Below the pieces are notes generated by a model. It was not told the DNA's origin. It was given only the letters and a program-made list of their open reading frames with translations, and did not search any database. 64,000 nt of DNA from assembly GCF_013822795.1 (NCBI RefSeq), contig NZ_PNLB01000009.1:1-64000 (forward strand), given 5' to 3'. The translations under genes and the position numbers were made by a program. Every line of letters starts with the position of its first letter. The stretch's first letter is position 1. Source of the DNA: Phenylobacterium sp. (lineage in GTDB: Bacteria; Pseudomonadota; Alphaproteobacteria; Caulobacterales; Caulobacteraceae). This document shows, in pieces, positions 1 through 8,008 of the stretch.

Positions 1-352
1 GGGCGTGGGCGTTCGACAGCGAGCCGCCGAACACCGTGAAGTCCTTGGAGAACACGAACACCAGCCGGCCGTTGATCCGGCCCCAGCCGGTCACCACCCC
101 GTCGCCGGGCACCTTGTTGTCGGCCATCCCGAAGTCGGTCGCCCGGTGCTCGACGAACATGTCGAACTCCTCGAACGAGCCCTCGTCCAGCAGCAGGTCC
201 AGCCGCTCGCGCGCCGTCAGCTTGCCCTTGCCGTGCTGGCTGGCGATCCGACGCTCGCCGCCGCCAAGACGCGCCTCTCCGCGGCGCTTCTCAAGCTCTT
301 CAAGGATGTGCTTGGCGCCCGTCGGCGCGAGGTTGCGGACGATGGAATTCAC
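1..352 (-). CDS. pccB: Propionyl-CoA carboxylase beta subunit (carboxyltransferase), 5' part only
   Basis: Partial gene running off the left edge; only about 117 N-terminal codons are present. The translation contains [34 protein letters not shown], then [15 protein letters not shown] and [15 protein letters not shown], the characteristic start of the biotin-dependent carboxyltransferase beta chain that moves CO2 from carboxybiotin to propionyl-CoA (giving methylmalonyl-CoA) in the cytoplasm. Start chosen at GTG 352 with AAGG just upstream; the first residues would be [15 protein letters not shown]. The related methylcrotonyl- and acetyl-CoA carboxyltransferases share this fold, but [11 protein letters not shown] and the adjacent divergent ScfR-type regulator favour propionyl-CoA. 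The rest of the gene lies outside the window. Confidence 0.88.
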   Translation of the reverse strand, partial: MNSIVRNLAPTGAKHILEELEKRRGEARLGGGERRIASQHGKGKLTARERLDLLLDEGSFEEFDMFVEHRATDFGMADNKVPGDGVVTGWGRINGRLVFVFSKDFTVFGGSLSNAHA

Positions 353-444
353 GGGCCTGGCCTTAGGTCTGCAGCGCCATCGAAAGCAGGCGCGGACCTG
401 CGATAGGCGCCATGGCAGGTGACGTCATGTGAATAGAGGCGCTA

Positions 445-466
445 TTGTGAAAAACACGCTTCACAA
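445..466. promoter_or_regulatory. Perfect inverted repeat TTGTGAA-N8-TTCACAA in the pccB/regulator intergenic region
   Basis: Seven-base arms (445-451 and 460-466) separated by 8 bases, lying between the divergent pccB start (352) and the regulator start (490). The sequence shows the symmetry directly; that it is an operator or part of a promoter is inference. The spacing places the arm centres about 15 bases apart, compatible with binding by a dimeric regulator. Confidence 0.5.
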
Positions 467-476
467 ATTCACATTC

Positions 477-500
477 TGCAAAGTTGCAAATGTCGCAAAA
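477..500 (+). promoter_or_regulatory. Tandem GCAAA boxes overlapping the regulator start (RamB/PccR-like site)
   Basis: Three closely spaced copies of a GCAAA core occur: TGCAAAG (477-483), TTGCAAA (484-490) and CGCAAAA (494-500). TTTGCAAA-like cores are the known binding elements of the ScfR family (RamB, PccR). The boxes overlap the start codon of the divergent regulator gene, so autoregulation is plausible. The repeated cores are seen; the binding claim is inference from the family. Confidence 0.5.
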
Positions 501-1899
501 GCTGTTCGTCGGACCGAAGGTGCGCCGCCTGCGCGAGGCGCGGGGATGGAAGCTGGAGCCTTGTGCGGCAAGGCTTGGCTTGTCGGTGAGCTATCTCTCG
601 CAGATCGAGGCCAATCAGCGGCCGGTCACCGCCCGGGTGCTGATCTCGATGATGCGAGTGTTCGATGTGGACGCCGCATCGCTCGACGCGGACGACGATC
701 AGCGGATGATCGCCGACCTGCGCGAGGCGACGGCGGAATCGGCCGCCGAGGCGCCGGCCCCGTCGTTGGCGGAGCTGAAGCTGGTGGTGACCAACGCGCC
801 GAGCTTTGCGCGGCACTATCTGGATCTGCACCGCGCGCACCGTCGTGCTGGCGAGCGGCTGAGCGCCACCGACGAGGCCCTGGCCTTGGACGAGACGGTC
901 GCGGCCAGCGCACAGCTGCCCTACGAGGAGGTGCGCGACTACTTCCACTACAAGAACAATTACATCCACGCGCTGGACGTGGCGGCCGAGGAACTGCACC
1001 GCCGGTGCGGGCTGGCGCCGGAGATCCCGCTGGAGTCGGCGCTGGAGGCCTATCTGCGCGACAAGCTGCAGGTCGCCGTGCGGCGGGTGGCCGAGGGCGA
1101 CCTGATGCGCCGCTACGATCCCGGCAAGCGGGAACTGACGCTGAACATGGCGCAGCCGGCCGAAACCCGGACCTTCCAGATGGCCTGCCATGTGGTCGCC
1201 GCCGAACTGGGCGAGATCATCGAGGCCGAGCTGGAGGCGTCGGAATTGCGCAGCCCGGCGGCGGTCGACATTTGCCGGATCAGCCTGACCAACTATGCGG
1301 CCGGGGCGCTGGTGCTGCCGTACGAGGCGTTCCGCCAAGCGGCGCAGGAGCTGCGGCACGACATCGATGCCCTGACCCTGCGTTTCCAGTCCAGCTTCGA
1401 GCAGACCTGCCATCGCCTAAGCACCCTGCAGCGGCCCAGCGCGCGCGGGGTGCCGTTCTACTTCGTGCGGGTCGACCCGGCCGGAAACATCACCAAGCGC
1501 CACAGCGCCACCCGGTTCCAGTTCGCGCGGTTCGGCGGCACCTGTCCGCTGTGGAACGTGCACGAGGCGTTCGGGCGTGACGGCCGCATCCTGACCCAGG
1601 TGGCCGAGATGCCGGACGGCGCGCGCTATCTGTGCCTGGCCTGGAGCGTCCTGAAGCGATCGGGCGGCCACGGCACGCCGGATCGGCGCTACGCCCTGGG
1701 ACTGGGCTGCGAGGTCGAGTACGCCGACGCCATCGTCTATTCCGACGGGGTCGACTTGAAGGGGCCGCCTGCGCGGATCGGGGTCAGCTGCCGGATCTGC
1801 GAGCGCGACGATTGCCTGCAACGGGCGTTTCCGCCCGTTGACCGCAGCTTCCGCGTGTCGCGCACGGAACGCTCGATCGTGCCGTTCTCGCTCAGCTAG
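490..1899 (+). CDS. pccR: ScfR/PccR-family transcriptional regulator (XRE HTH + short-chain acyl-CoA-type regulator)
   Basis: Protein of 469 residues. Residues about 7-60 form an XRE-type helix-turn-helix (KVRRLREARGWKLEPCAARLGLSVSYLSQIEANQRP). The middle part resembles the IrrE/ImmA-like region of this family. The C-terminal third is the DUF2083-like domain with paired cysteines (GVSCRICERDDCLQRAFPP). This architecture is that of the ScfR group (RamB, MccR, PccR), regulators of short-chain acyl-CoA metabolism. It is divergent from pccB, the arrangement expected of PccR, which activates propionyl-CoA assimilation. ATG 490 is preferred over TTG 484, although no strong ribosome site is visible. 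Its stop overlaps the stop of the convergent DUF411 gene. Confidence 0.82.
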   Translation: MSQKLFVGPKVRRLREARGWKLEPCAARLGLSVSYLSQIEANQRPVTARVLISMMRVFDVDAASLDADDDQRMIADLREATAESAAEAPAPSLAELKLVVTNAPSFARHYLDLHRAHRRAGERLSATDEALALDETVAASAQLPYEEVRDYFHYKNNYIHALDVAAEELHRRCGLAPEIPLESALEAYLRDKLQVAVRRVAEGDLMRRYDPGKRELTLNMAQPAETRTFQMACHVVAAELGEIIEAELEASELRSPAAVDICRISLTNYAAGALVLPYEAFRQAAQELRHDIDALTLRFQSSFEQTCHRLSTLQRPSARGVPFYFVRVDPAGNITKRHSATRFQFARFGGTCPLWNVHEAFGRDGRILTQVAEMPDGARYLCLAWSVLKRSGGHGTPDRRYALGLGCEVEYADAIVYSDGVDLKGPPARIGVSCRICERDDCLQRAFPPVDRSFRVSRTERSIVPFSLS

Positions 1900-2369
1900 C
1901 CGTGGCGGGCGAAGACCTGGGTCTTGCCTGATCGATCGAGCAGCAGCAGCGTCGCATAGGCCTCGGTCTGGCCGCTGGGGATTTCCATGCCGGGCGAGCC
2001 GATCGGCATGCCCGGAACGGTGAGGCCGAGCGCCTTGGGCCGCTCGTTCAACAGGCGCACAACGTCGGCGGGCGGCACGTGCCCCTCGACGACATAGCCG
2101 CCGATCAGGCCGGTGTGGCAGGAGGACAGCTCGAAGGGCATGCCGTGCTTGTCGCGGATCGGGGCGAGGTCCTCGACCTCGTGCACCGTCGGCTTGAAGC
2201 CGGCCTTGGCCATGTGGGTGATCCAGCCCTTGCAGCAGCCGCACCAGGGGGTCTTGTAGACCACCAGATCGCGGGTCGGCGCGGCTTGGGCGCAGCCCGC
2301 CGCCAGCAGCAGGGCAGATGCCGCTAGCAGCAGGCGCCGCCGATTGGGGGCCGGGTTCGACGAACTCAT
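1896..2369 (-). CDS. DUF411 family putative lipoprotein
   Basis: About 157 residues. The N-terminus has RRR, a hydrophobic stretch (LLLAASALLLAAG) and a cysteine, consistent with a lipoprotein or Sec signal. The mature part starts VVYKTPWCGCCKGW, then HEVEDLAPIRDKHGMPFELSSCHTGLIGGYVVEGHVPP, a good match to DUF411. Members are often found near copper-resistance genes and have conserved cysteines that could bind copper; that role is family knowledge, not shown here, and no copper genes are adjacent. Start is ambiguous: ATG 2369 gives a compact signal peptide, ATG 2384 adds five residues. It overlaps the convergent regulator by 4 nt. Confidence 0.8.
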   Translation of the reverse strand: MSSSNPAPNRRRLLLAASALLLAAGCAQAAPTRDLVVYKTPWCGCCKGWITHMAKAGFKPTVHEVEDLAPIRDKHGMPFELSSCHTGLIGGYVVEGHVPPADVVRLLNERPKALGLTVPGMPIGSPGMEIPSGQTEAYATLLLLDRSGKTQVFARHG

Positions 2370-2462
2370 CAACTCAAACACCATTACTCACAGGATGGTC
2401 CCCGCAGGCGGGGGAGACCCGCCCACAGGGAAGATACGCACCGGGCGCGCGGGCCCCTCAGG

Positions 2463-2579
2463 TCACAGCAGCCAGGCGCGGATCAGGTAGCTGACGGCGC
2501 CGACCGTCAGGACGCCGGCCAACCAGAGGCCGACAAACCAGGCCAGCCGCCGCCAGGACGAGGAAGAGGGCGTGGCCAT
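2463..2579 (-). CDS. DUF2474 family small membrane protein of the cytochrome bd operon
   Basis: A 38-residue protein with one transmembrane helix (LAWFVGLWLAGVLTVGAVSYLIRAWLL) preceded by a short polar, tryptophan/arginine-containing N-terminus. Its ATG shares one base with the cydB stop codon, so it is translationally coupled to cydB. Small single-helix proteins of the DUF2474 type are commonly encoded after cyanide-insensitive-type cydAB. They are thought to be accessory subunits comparable to CydX, although they are not the same family. Function is inferred from context and size. Confidence 0.8.
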   Translation of the reverse strand: MATPSSSSWRRLAWFVGLWLAGVLTVGAVSYLIRAWLL

Positions 2580-3580
2580 CAGTGATAGCCCTCCTGGCCG
2601 ACCTTGCCGCGAAACACCCAGTACGAGTAGCCGGTGTAGGCGAGGATGATCGGGATAAGCACCGACGCCCCGACCAGCATGAACAGCAGGCTGGAGTCGG
2701 GCGCAGCGGCTTGCCAGATCGTCACTGCGCCGGGCACGACATAGGGGAACATGCTGATCCCTAGTCCCACGAAGCTGAGCCCGAAGAGGGCGAGCGCCAG
2801 CAGGAAGGGCCAACGTTCGTGGCCCTTGCGCAGGCTGCGGAAGAACAGCACCGCGCCGATCAGCACCAGCAGCGGCACCTGGGCGGTGAGCAGGACGCTC
2901 GGCCAGGCGAACCAGTTCTCGTAGTAGGCGCCTTCCAGGAACGGCGTGACCGCGCTGACCACGGCGATGAGCAGCACTGTGCCGGCGCCGAGCCAGGCCG
3001 ACATGCGCCGCATGTGGGACTGCGTTTCGCCCTCGGTCTTCATGACCAGCCAGGTGGCCCCGAGCAGGGCGTAGCCGACGACGAGGCTGACGCCGGTGAG
3101 CAAGCTGAACGGCGTCAGCCAGTCCCACCAGCCGCCGGCGTACTGGCGGCCCTCGACGGAGATCCCTTGAAGCAGCGCCCCCAGGGTCACGCCCTGGGCG
3201 AAGGCGGCGACCACCGAGCCGGCCGTGAAGGCGACGTCCCAGAACGGGCGATGGCCCGGGTCACGCCAGCGGAACTCGAAGGCCACGCCGCGGAAGATCA
3301 GCGCCAGCAGCATGGCGATGATCGGGGCGTAGAGGGCGGGCAGCACGATCGCATAGGCCAGCGGGAAGGCGGCCATCAGCCCGCCGCCGCCCAGCACCAG
3401 CCACGTCTCGTTGCCGTCCCAGACCGGGGCGACCGAGTTCATCGCCGAGTCCCGCTCGGGGCCAGGCTTGAAGGTGGGGAACAGGATGCCGATGCCGAGG
3501 TCGAAACCGTCCATGACGACGTAGGCGAAGACTGCGAAGGCGATGACGAACGCCCAGACGAAGGGGAGGTCGAGGCTCAC
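2579..3580 (-). CDS. cydB: Cytochrome bd ubiquinol oxidase subunit II (CydB/CioB)
   Basis: 333 residues with about eight to nine hydrophobic helices. The N-terminus (LPFVWAFVIAFAVFAYVVMDGFDLGIGILFP) and the following APVWDGNETWLVLGGGGLMAAFP are hallmark CydB sequences. It pairs with CydA in the inner membrane to form the quinol-oxidising, oxygen-reducing bd complex. Start taken as GTG 3580, which overlaps the cydA stop by 4 nt; no ATG is suitably placed. The long reading frame upstream of this start is only the shadow of cydA. It is the second structural gene of a four-gene operon. Confidence 0.95.
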   Translation of the reverse strand: MSLDLPFVWAFVIAFAVFAYVVMDGFDLGIGILFPTFKPGPERDSAMNSVAPVWDGNETWLVLGGGGLMAAFPLAYAIVLPALYAPIIAMLLALIFRGVAFEFRWRDPGHRPFWDVAFTAGSVVAAFAQGVTLGALLQGISVEGRQYAGGWWDWLTPFSLLTGVSLVVGYALLGATWLVMKTEGETQSHMRRMSAWLGAGTVLLIAVVSAVTPFLEGAYYENWFAWPSVLLTAQVPLLVLIGAVLFFRSLRKGHERWPFLLALALFGLSFVGLGISMFPYVVPGAVTIWQAAAPDSSLLFMLVGASVLIPIILAYTGYSYWVFRGKVGQEGYH

Positions 3581-5004
3581 GAGGCGTCTCCCTGGCCGGC
3601 GCGGTGGACGGGGATGCCGGGGGCCGGGGTGATGCCGGCGGTGCGGACCGGATGATCGGGGGCGGGCTCCAGGCCCGGCTCGCCCGGATGGGGCGCGTGG
3701 CTCATCAGTTTGAGGATGTAGCCCGTGCCGGCCGAGAACACGATGAAGTAGACGGCGACGAAGGCCAGCAGCGAGGCGGCGACGGCCGGCGCGTCGAGCG
3801 GCGCGGCCGACTGCGAGGTGCGCAACAGGCCATAGACCGTGAACGGTTGGCGGCCGACCTCGGTCGTCACCCATCCCGCGAGCACGGCGACGAAGCCGGT
3901 CGGGCCCATGACCAGGGCGAAGCGATGCAGCCAGCTCCAATCGTAGAGCTTGCGGCGGGTGCGGGCGAACAGGCTCACCGCGCCCAGGGTCAGCATCAGC
4001 ATGCCAAGGCCGACCATGATCCGGAACGACCAGAAGACGATGTCGACGTGCGGCCAGTCCTCGCGCGGCACGGTGTCGAGGCCGGCCAAAGGCGCGTTCG
4101 GGTCATGCTTGAGGATCAGCGAGGAGGCTTTGGGGATCGAGACCGCGGCATGGACTGTGGCCGCCTTCTCGTCGGGGATGCCGAACAGGATCAGCGGGGC
4201 GCCGTCCGGATGGCTCTGGAAGTGGCCTTCCATGGCCATGACCTTGGCGGGCTGGTGCTCCAGGGTGTTGAGGCCGTGCATGTCGCCGGCGAAGATCTGG
4301 ATCGGGGCGGCCACGGCGATCATGCCCATGGCCATGTTGAACATGACCCGCGCCCCGGCGTTGCCCTTGTCCTTCAGCAGGTGCCAGGCCCCGACTGCGC
4401 CGACCACCAGCGCAGTGGTCAGATAGGCGCCGAGCACGGTGTGGACGAGCCGGTAGGGGAATGAGGGGTTGAAGACGATGGCCCACCAGTCGGCCGGTTC
4501 GAACTGGCCGGCGGCGTTCATCACAAAGCCCTGCGGCGTCTGCATCCAGCTGTTGGCCGAGAGGATCCAGAAGGCCGAGATGAAGGTGCCGATCGCGACC
4601 GCCAGGGTGGCCATGTAGTGCAGCTTGGGCCCCACGCGGTTCATGCCGAACAGCATCACGCCCAGGAAGCCGGCCTCCAGGAAGAAGGCGGTCATCACCT
4701 CGTAGGCCATCAGCGGGCCGATCACCGGTCCGGCCTTGTCGGAGAACACCGACCAGTTGGTGCCGAACTGGTAGGACATGGTGATGCCCGAGACGACGCC
4801 CATGGCGAAGGCCAGGGCGAAGATCTTCAGCCAGTACTTGAAGAGGTTGAGATAGACCTCCTTGCCGGTCTTCAGCCACAGCCCCTCGAGCACGGCCAGG
4901 TAACTGGCCAGCCCGATCGAGAAGGCCGGGAAGATGAAGTGGAAGGAGACGGTGAAGGCGAACTGGGCCCGCGCCAGGGTGAGCGCGCTGATGTCGTCAA
5001 ACAT
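3577..5004 (-). CDS. cydA: Cytochrome bd ubiquinol oxidase subunit I, cyanide-insensitive type (CydA/CioA)
   Basis: 475 residues. Likely haem ligands are visible: His22 in VSFHFIFPAFSIG, His188 in PYRLVHTVLGAY and Met330 in FWSFRIM. Conserved acidic residues occur in AYEVMTAFFLEAGFLG. The Q-loop is short, and VGRQPFTVYGLLRTSQSAAP is the signature of the CioA branch rather than the long-loop E. coli type. The enzyme oxidises ubiquinol and reduces oxygen to water without proton pumping. It is the first structural gene after the regulator, overlapping the regulator's 3' end by 8 nt. Expected roles are microaerobic growth or resistance to cytochrome oxidase poisons. Confidence 0.96.
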   Translation of the reverse strand: MFDDISALTLARAQFAFTVSFHFIFPAFSIGLASYLAVLEGLWLKTGKEVYLNLFKYWLKIFALAFAMGVVSGITMSYQFGTNWSVFSDKAGPVIGPLMAYEVMTAFFLEAGFLGVMLFGMNRVGPKLHYMATLAVAIGTFISAFWILSANSWMQTPQGFVMNAAGQFEPADWWAIVFNPSFPYRLVHTVLGAYLTTALVVGAVGAWHLLKDKGNAGARVMFNMAMGMIAVAAPIQIFAGDMHGLNTLEHQPAKVMAMEGHFQSHPDGAPLILFGIPDEKAATVHAAVSIPKASSLILKHDPNAPLAGLDTVPREDWPHVDIVFWSFRIMVGLGMLMLTLGAVSLFARTRRKLYDWSWLHRFALVMGPTGFVAVLAGWVTTEVGRQPFTVYGLLRTSQSAAPLDAPAVAASLLAFVAVYFIVFSAGTGYILKLMSHAPHPGEPGLEPAPDHPVRTAGITPAPGIPVHRAGQGDAS

Positions 5005-5590
5005 CGGCCGGGCCCTCGGACTTGGCGCGGCGGCGCGACTTGCCGCCGGCGACGACCTTAAGGCGGTCCTTGATCTCGAAAACCTTCTGCACCTTGGAGC
5101 CCACCTCGAGCAGTTGGATCAGGGTCTGCGTCTCGAGCTTCTGGATGTCCTCCGACCAGCGGGTGACGAGCTCGATGAGGCCGTGCATCTCGGCCATCCG
5201 GGCCTGGGCGTGGCGTTCGTCCTCGGTGGCCGGCGTCTCGACCAGCGCCTGGCGCAGCATCGATAGGGTCGGGTCGATCTCCCGTTTGCGCCGTTCCTCG
5301 GCGAGGATGCGCACGATCTCCCAGATGTCTTCGGGCGTCGAGAAGTACTCGCGCCGGTCGCCGGGCTTGTGCTGCAGCTTCACCAACCGCCAGGACGACA
5401 GCTCCTTCAGGCCCATGCTGACGTTCGAGCGGGAAAAGCCGAGCTTTTCGGTGATGTCGTCTGCATTGAGCGGCTGCTCGGCTAGGAATAGCAGGGCGTA
5501 GATCTGGCCGACTGTGCGGCTGATGCCCCAGCGGCTCCCCATCTCGCCGAAGTGGAGGACGAAGGCCTGGGTGAGGGGAGGGAGATTCAT
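4997..5590 (-). CDS. GbsR/MarR-family transcriptional regulator of the cytochrome bd operon
   Basis: About 197 residues. The N-terminal half is a winged helix of the GbsR/MarR group (FGEMGSRWGISRTVGQIYALLFLAEQPLNADDITEKLGFSRSNVSMGLKEL, then RREYF), followed by a mostly helical C-terminus ending in a basic tail. The gene is the first of the operon and overlaps cydA by 8 nt, so it very likely controls the oxidase and itself. ATG 5590 is chosen; an in-frame GTG at 5596 is possible. A near-perfect 18-bp inverted repeat lies immediately upstream and could be its operator. Confidence 0.85.
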   Translation of the reverse strand: MNLPPLTQAFVLHFGEMGSRWGISRTVGQIYALLFLAEQPLNADDITEKLGFSRSNVSMGLKELSSWRLVKLQHKPGDRREYFSTPEDIWEIVRILAEERRKREIDPTLSMLRQALVETPATEDERHAQARMAEMHGLIELVTRWSEDIQKLETQTLIQLLEVGSKVQKVFEIKDRLKVVAGGKSRRRAKSEGPADV

Positions 5591-5600
5591 TTTCACGAAC

Positions 5601-5618
5601 TTTCAGGAATTTCTGAAA
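5601..5618. promoter_or_regulatory. Inverted repeat TTTCAG-N6-CTGAAA, candidate operator of the GbsR-type regulator
   Basis: Perfect 6-bp arms around an A/T-rich core, located about 11 bases upstream of the regulator start and between the divergent dusA and bd-oxidase operons. Symmetry is seen directly. Binding by the adjacent regulator (autorepression) is inferred from position. Confidence 0.55.
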
Positions 5619-5644
5619 ATTAGGAAATCGGTGACGCTGGGTCA

Positions 5645-6769
5645 ATGCCCTCGACGGCGGCTGAACGCCGCGCGGGTGGAAAGCGAGCGCTCCCTGTACT
5701 AAGTGGCCCCCGAAGACAGCCCCGAGCGACCCGATTGGCCACCCAGACCGAACATCGCGACAGCTACCGTCTGTCCGTCGCCCCTATGATGGACTGGACG
5801 GACCGGCACTGCCGGAGCCTGCACCGCACCCTGTCGGCGCGGGCGCTGCTCTACACCGAGATGCTGACCACTGGGGCGGTGCTGCACGGCGACCGCGAGC
5901 GGCTGCTGGCCTATGACCCCGCCGAGCATCCGGTGGCGCTGCAGCTGGGCGGCTCGGATCCGGCTGACCTAGTCGCCGCCGCGAAGATCGGCGAGGCCGA
6001 GGGCTATGACGAGATCAACCTCAATGTCGGCTGCCCGTCCGATCGGGTGCAGAGCGGGCGGTTCGGCGCCTGCCTGATGCGCGAGCCCGAGCTGGTGGCC
6101 GAGTGCATGTCGGCCATGGGCGCGGCGGTGAAGGTCCCCGTGACCGTCAAATGCCGGATCGGCGTCGACGACCAAGACCCGGAGGAAAGCCTGTTCCAGC
6201 TGGTCGACCTCGGCGCGCAGGCCGGTGTGTCGCTCTTCGTCGTCCACGCGCGCAAGGCGTGGCTGAAGGGGCTGTCGCCGAAGGAAAACCGCGACGTGCC
6301 GCCGCTGGACTATCCGCTGGTGCACCGGTTGAAGCGTGAGCGGCCCGACCTGACCATCGTGATCAACGGCGGGATCGGCTCGCTGGACGAGGCCGAGCCG
6401 CATCTGGACGCCGTCGACGGCGTGATGCTGGGGCGCGCAGCCTATCACACGCCCGCGCTGCTGGGGCAGGTCGACCGGCGGGTGTTCGGCGCCGATGTCG
6501 AGGATATCGACAGCTTCCGCGCGGTCGAGCTCTACCGGCCGTATGTGGAGCGCGAGCTGGCGGCCGGCACGCATCTGGCGGCCATCACCCGGCACATGCT
6601 GGGCCTGTTCCACGGCCTGCCGGGCGCGCGCGCCTGGCGGCGGGTGCTGACGGTCGAAGGGGTGAAGGCCGGCGCCGGCATGGACGTGATCGACGCAGCC
6701 TTGGCCGAAGTCCTACGGGCGCAGGATGAGCGCCGTGCGCGTGGCCTCGAAGCTGGCGAGGCGGCCTAG
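5645..6769 (+). CDS. dusA: tRNA-dihydrouridine synthase A
   Basis: Flavin-dependent enzyme reducing uridines 20/20a of the tRNA D-loop. The core has LSVAPMMDWTDRHCR (FMN site), YTEMLTTGAVLHGD, ALQLGGSDP, YDEINLNVGCPSDRVQSGRFGACLM with the catalytic cysteine, KCRIGVDD, and NGGIGSLDEA, with VDGVMLGRAAY near the end. These are typical of DusA. From ATG 5645 it is 374 residues; the first about 40 are poorly conserved in appearance, so a later TTG start at 5735 (about 344 residues) is a real alternative. Its last 57 nt overlap the convergent aspartyl protease gene. Confidence 0.93.
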   Translation: MPSTAAERRAGGKRALPVLSGPRRQPRATRLATQTEHRDSYRLSVAPMMDWTDRHCRSLHRTLSARALLYTEMLTTGAVLHGDRERLLAYDPAEHPVALQLGGSDPADLVAAAKIGEAEGYDEINLNVGCPSDRVQSGRFGACLMREPELVAECMSAMGAAVKVPVTVKCRIGVDDQDPEESLFQLVDLGAQAGVSLFVVHARKAWLKGLSPKENRDVPPLDYPLVHRLKRERPDLTIVINGGIGSLDEAEPHLDAVDGVMLGRAAYHTPALLGQVDRRVFGADVEDIDSFRAVELYRPYVERELAAGTHLAAITRHMLGLFHGLPGARAWRRVLTVEGVKAGAGMDVIDAALAEVLRAQDERRARGLEAGEAA

Positions 6770-7216
6770 ATAGGTCATGCCGAGCAGCGAGCTTTCCAGC
6801 CCGCTCTCGATCACCATGGCCTGTACGTCGTTCAGCGCGGCCCCAGCCACCGAAACGCGGCCAAGGGTGACGGCCGCGGCGCGGGTCTCGCCCGAGGCGG
6901 TGACGACCTTGTAGTTGTAGTCGAGCTTGTCGGTGGCGATGCCCAGGCGCTGGGCGTCGGCCAGGGTCAGGGCGACGGCGCTGGCGCCGGTGTCGACCAG
7001 GAAGCGCACCCGCGAGCCGTTGACGTCCGCTTCGGCCCAATAGTGGCCGTCGCCGCCCTTGGCGATCGAGGCGGGTTGGGCGTGCGTCACGGCCTGGGGC
7101 GCGATGGCGAGGGCTGCGCGCAGTTCCGGCTTCGGATTGGTGAAGGTGTTCAACGCTTCGGCCGCACCCACCGCAGACACGGCGCCCAGAAGCGCCACTA
7201 TCGCCAGTTTGAGCAT
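6713..7216 (-). CDS. Retropepsin-like aspartyl protease (clan AA, TIGR02281 type)
   Basis: About 167 residues from ATG 7216 (MLKLAIVALLGAVSAVG), which gives a hydrophobic N-terminal anchor or signal. The single catalytic motif VRFLVDTGASAVALT and the later LGRVSVAGAALNDVQAMV and SSLLGMTYLGRL fit the family of small, membrane-anchored, dimeric retropepsin-like proteases found in alphaproteobacteria. Substrates are unknown. The 3' end overlaps dusA by 57 nt on the opposite strand, which is a long overlap for two conserved genes. Confidence 0.86.
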   Translation of the reverse strand: MLKLAIVALLGAVSAVGAAEALNTFTNPKPELRAALAIAPQAVTHAQPASIAKGGDGHYWAEADVNGSRVRFLVDTGASAVALTLADAQRLGIATDKLDYNYKVVTASGETRAAAVTLGRVSVAGAALNDVQAMVIESGLESSLLGMTYLGRLASFEATRTALILRP

Positions 7217-7347
7217 GTCCCACACCTCGCCGCTTCGGCTCACCGCGGGCCGTTTTCGGCCCTGTTCGGCGCGGACATTACGCTGACGGGGTTTGCAAGG
7301 CGTGAATCGAAGCTTGCCAAAAACCTAACTACAGCAAAGGTTTAAGG

Positions 7348-7566
7348 TTAAAACATTCCCAACTTTTCTGGGCGGATCTGGCCGCGGCGCGAGGGCAGTT
7401 CGGCCATGATCCGGGTGCGGTCCTCGTCGCTCAGCTTGGCCCAGCCGGCGACCTCGCTAAGGCGGCGATAGCAGCCGAGGCAGAGCCCGCTCTCGCCATC
7501 GACGACGCACACCTTGATGCAGGGGGTCTTGATCGGGGCGGGCGGTCTGGCAGGGGTGTCGGTCAT
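7348..7566 (-). CDS. DUF1289 family protein
   Basis: 72 residues. The conserved core PCIKVCVVDGESGLCLGCYRRLSEVAGWAKLSDEDR shows the four-cysteine arrangement C-x3-C and C-x2-C that defines DUF1289. It is a likely metal-binding cytoplasmic protein of unknown role. The start lies 19 nt after the stop of the upstream thioesterase gene, so the two are probably one transcript. Confidence 0.85.
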   Translation of the reverse strand: MTDTPARPPAPIKTPCIKVCVVDGESGLCLGCYRRLSEVAGWAKLSDEDRTRIMAELPSRRGQIRPEKLGMF

Positions 7567-7585
7567 GGTTCCAGGCGAGATTTGA

Positions 7586-8008
7586 TCAGGGGATAGCGTA
7601 GGTGACGGTGGCCTGCGCCGCCAGCCGGTCCGGATGTTCGGTCCAGAGCCGAACGTCGCAGACGGCGTTGCGTCGGCCGAGCCGCAGCATCTTCGCCTCG
7701 GCGTGAAGATCCCCTGGCTGGGCCCCACGCAGGAAATTCATCACTAGAGAACTGGTCACGGCCATCAGTTGGTCGCCGATGTGAGCGAGGATCAGCGCGT
7801 AGGCTGCGGTGTCGGCCAGGCCCATGAGGGTCGGGCCGGAGACCAGCCGGCCAGGGCGCAGCATGCTGTCATGATAGGCGCGCACGACCAGCGCCCGTCC
7901 GGACGCGAGCTCGGTCACCCGAGGGAAGTGGGCGTCCGATCCGTCGGGGAAGGCGCCTCGAAGCAGCGTGTTGACCTGAGTGGCGTCAAGCTTGAGCGAA
8001 AGTGTCAT
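7586..8008 (-). CDS. PaaI-family hotdog-fold thioesterase
   Basis: 140 residues. The region MLRPGRLVSGPTLMGLADTAAYALILAHIG followed by AVTSSLVMNFLRGAQPGDLHAEAKMLRLGRRNAVCDVRLW is the central helix and strand pattern of the hotdog thioesterase superfamily (PaaI/YigI type), enzymes that hydrolyse acyl-CoA thioesters. The specific substrate cannot be read from the sequence. It is the first gene of a probable operon with the DUF1289 gene. Confidence 0.83.
   Translation of the reverse strand: MTLSLKLDATQVNTLLRGAFPDGSDAHFPRVTELASGRALVVRAYHDSMLRPGRLVSGPTLMGLADTAAYALILAHIGDQLMAVTSSLVMNFLRGAQPGDLHAEAKMLRLGRRNAVCDVRLWTEHPDRLAAQATVTYAIP

Noticed and set aside
429-1580. Long +strand frame of 383 codons overlapping the PccR-type regulator
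   Set aside because: Arg/Gly/Ala-rich translation without any domain; it is a high-GC shadow of the regulator gene in another frame.
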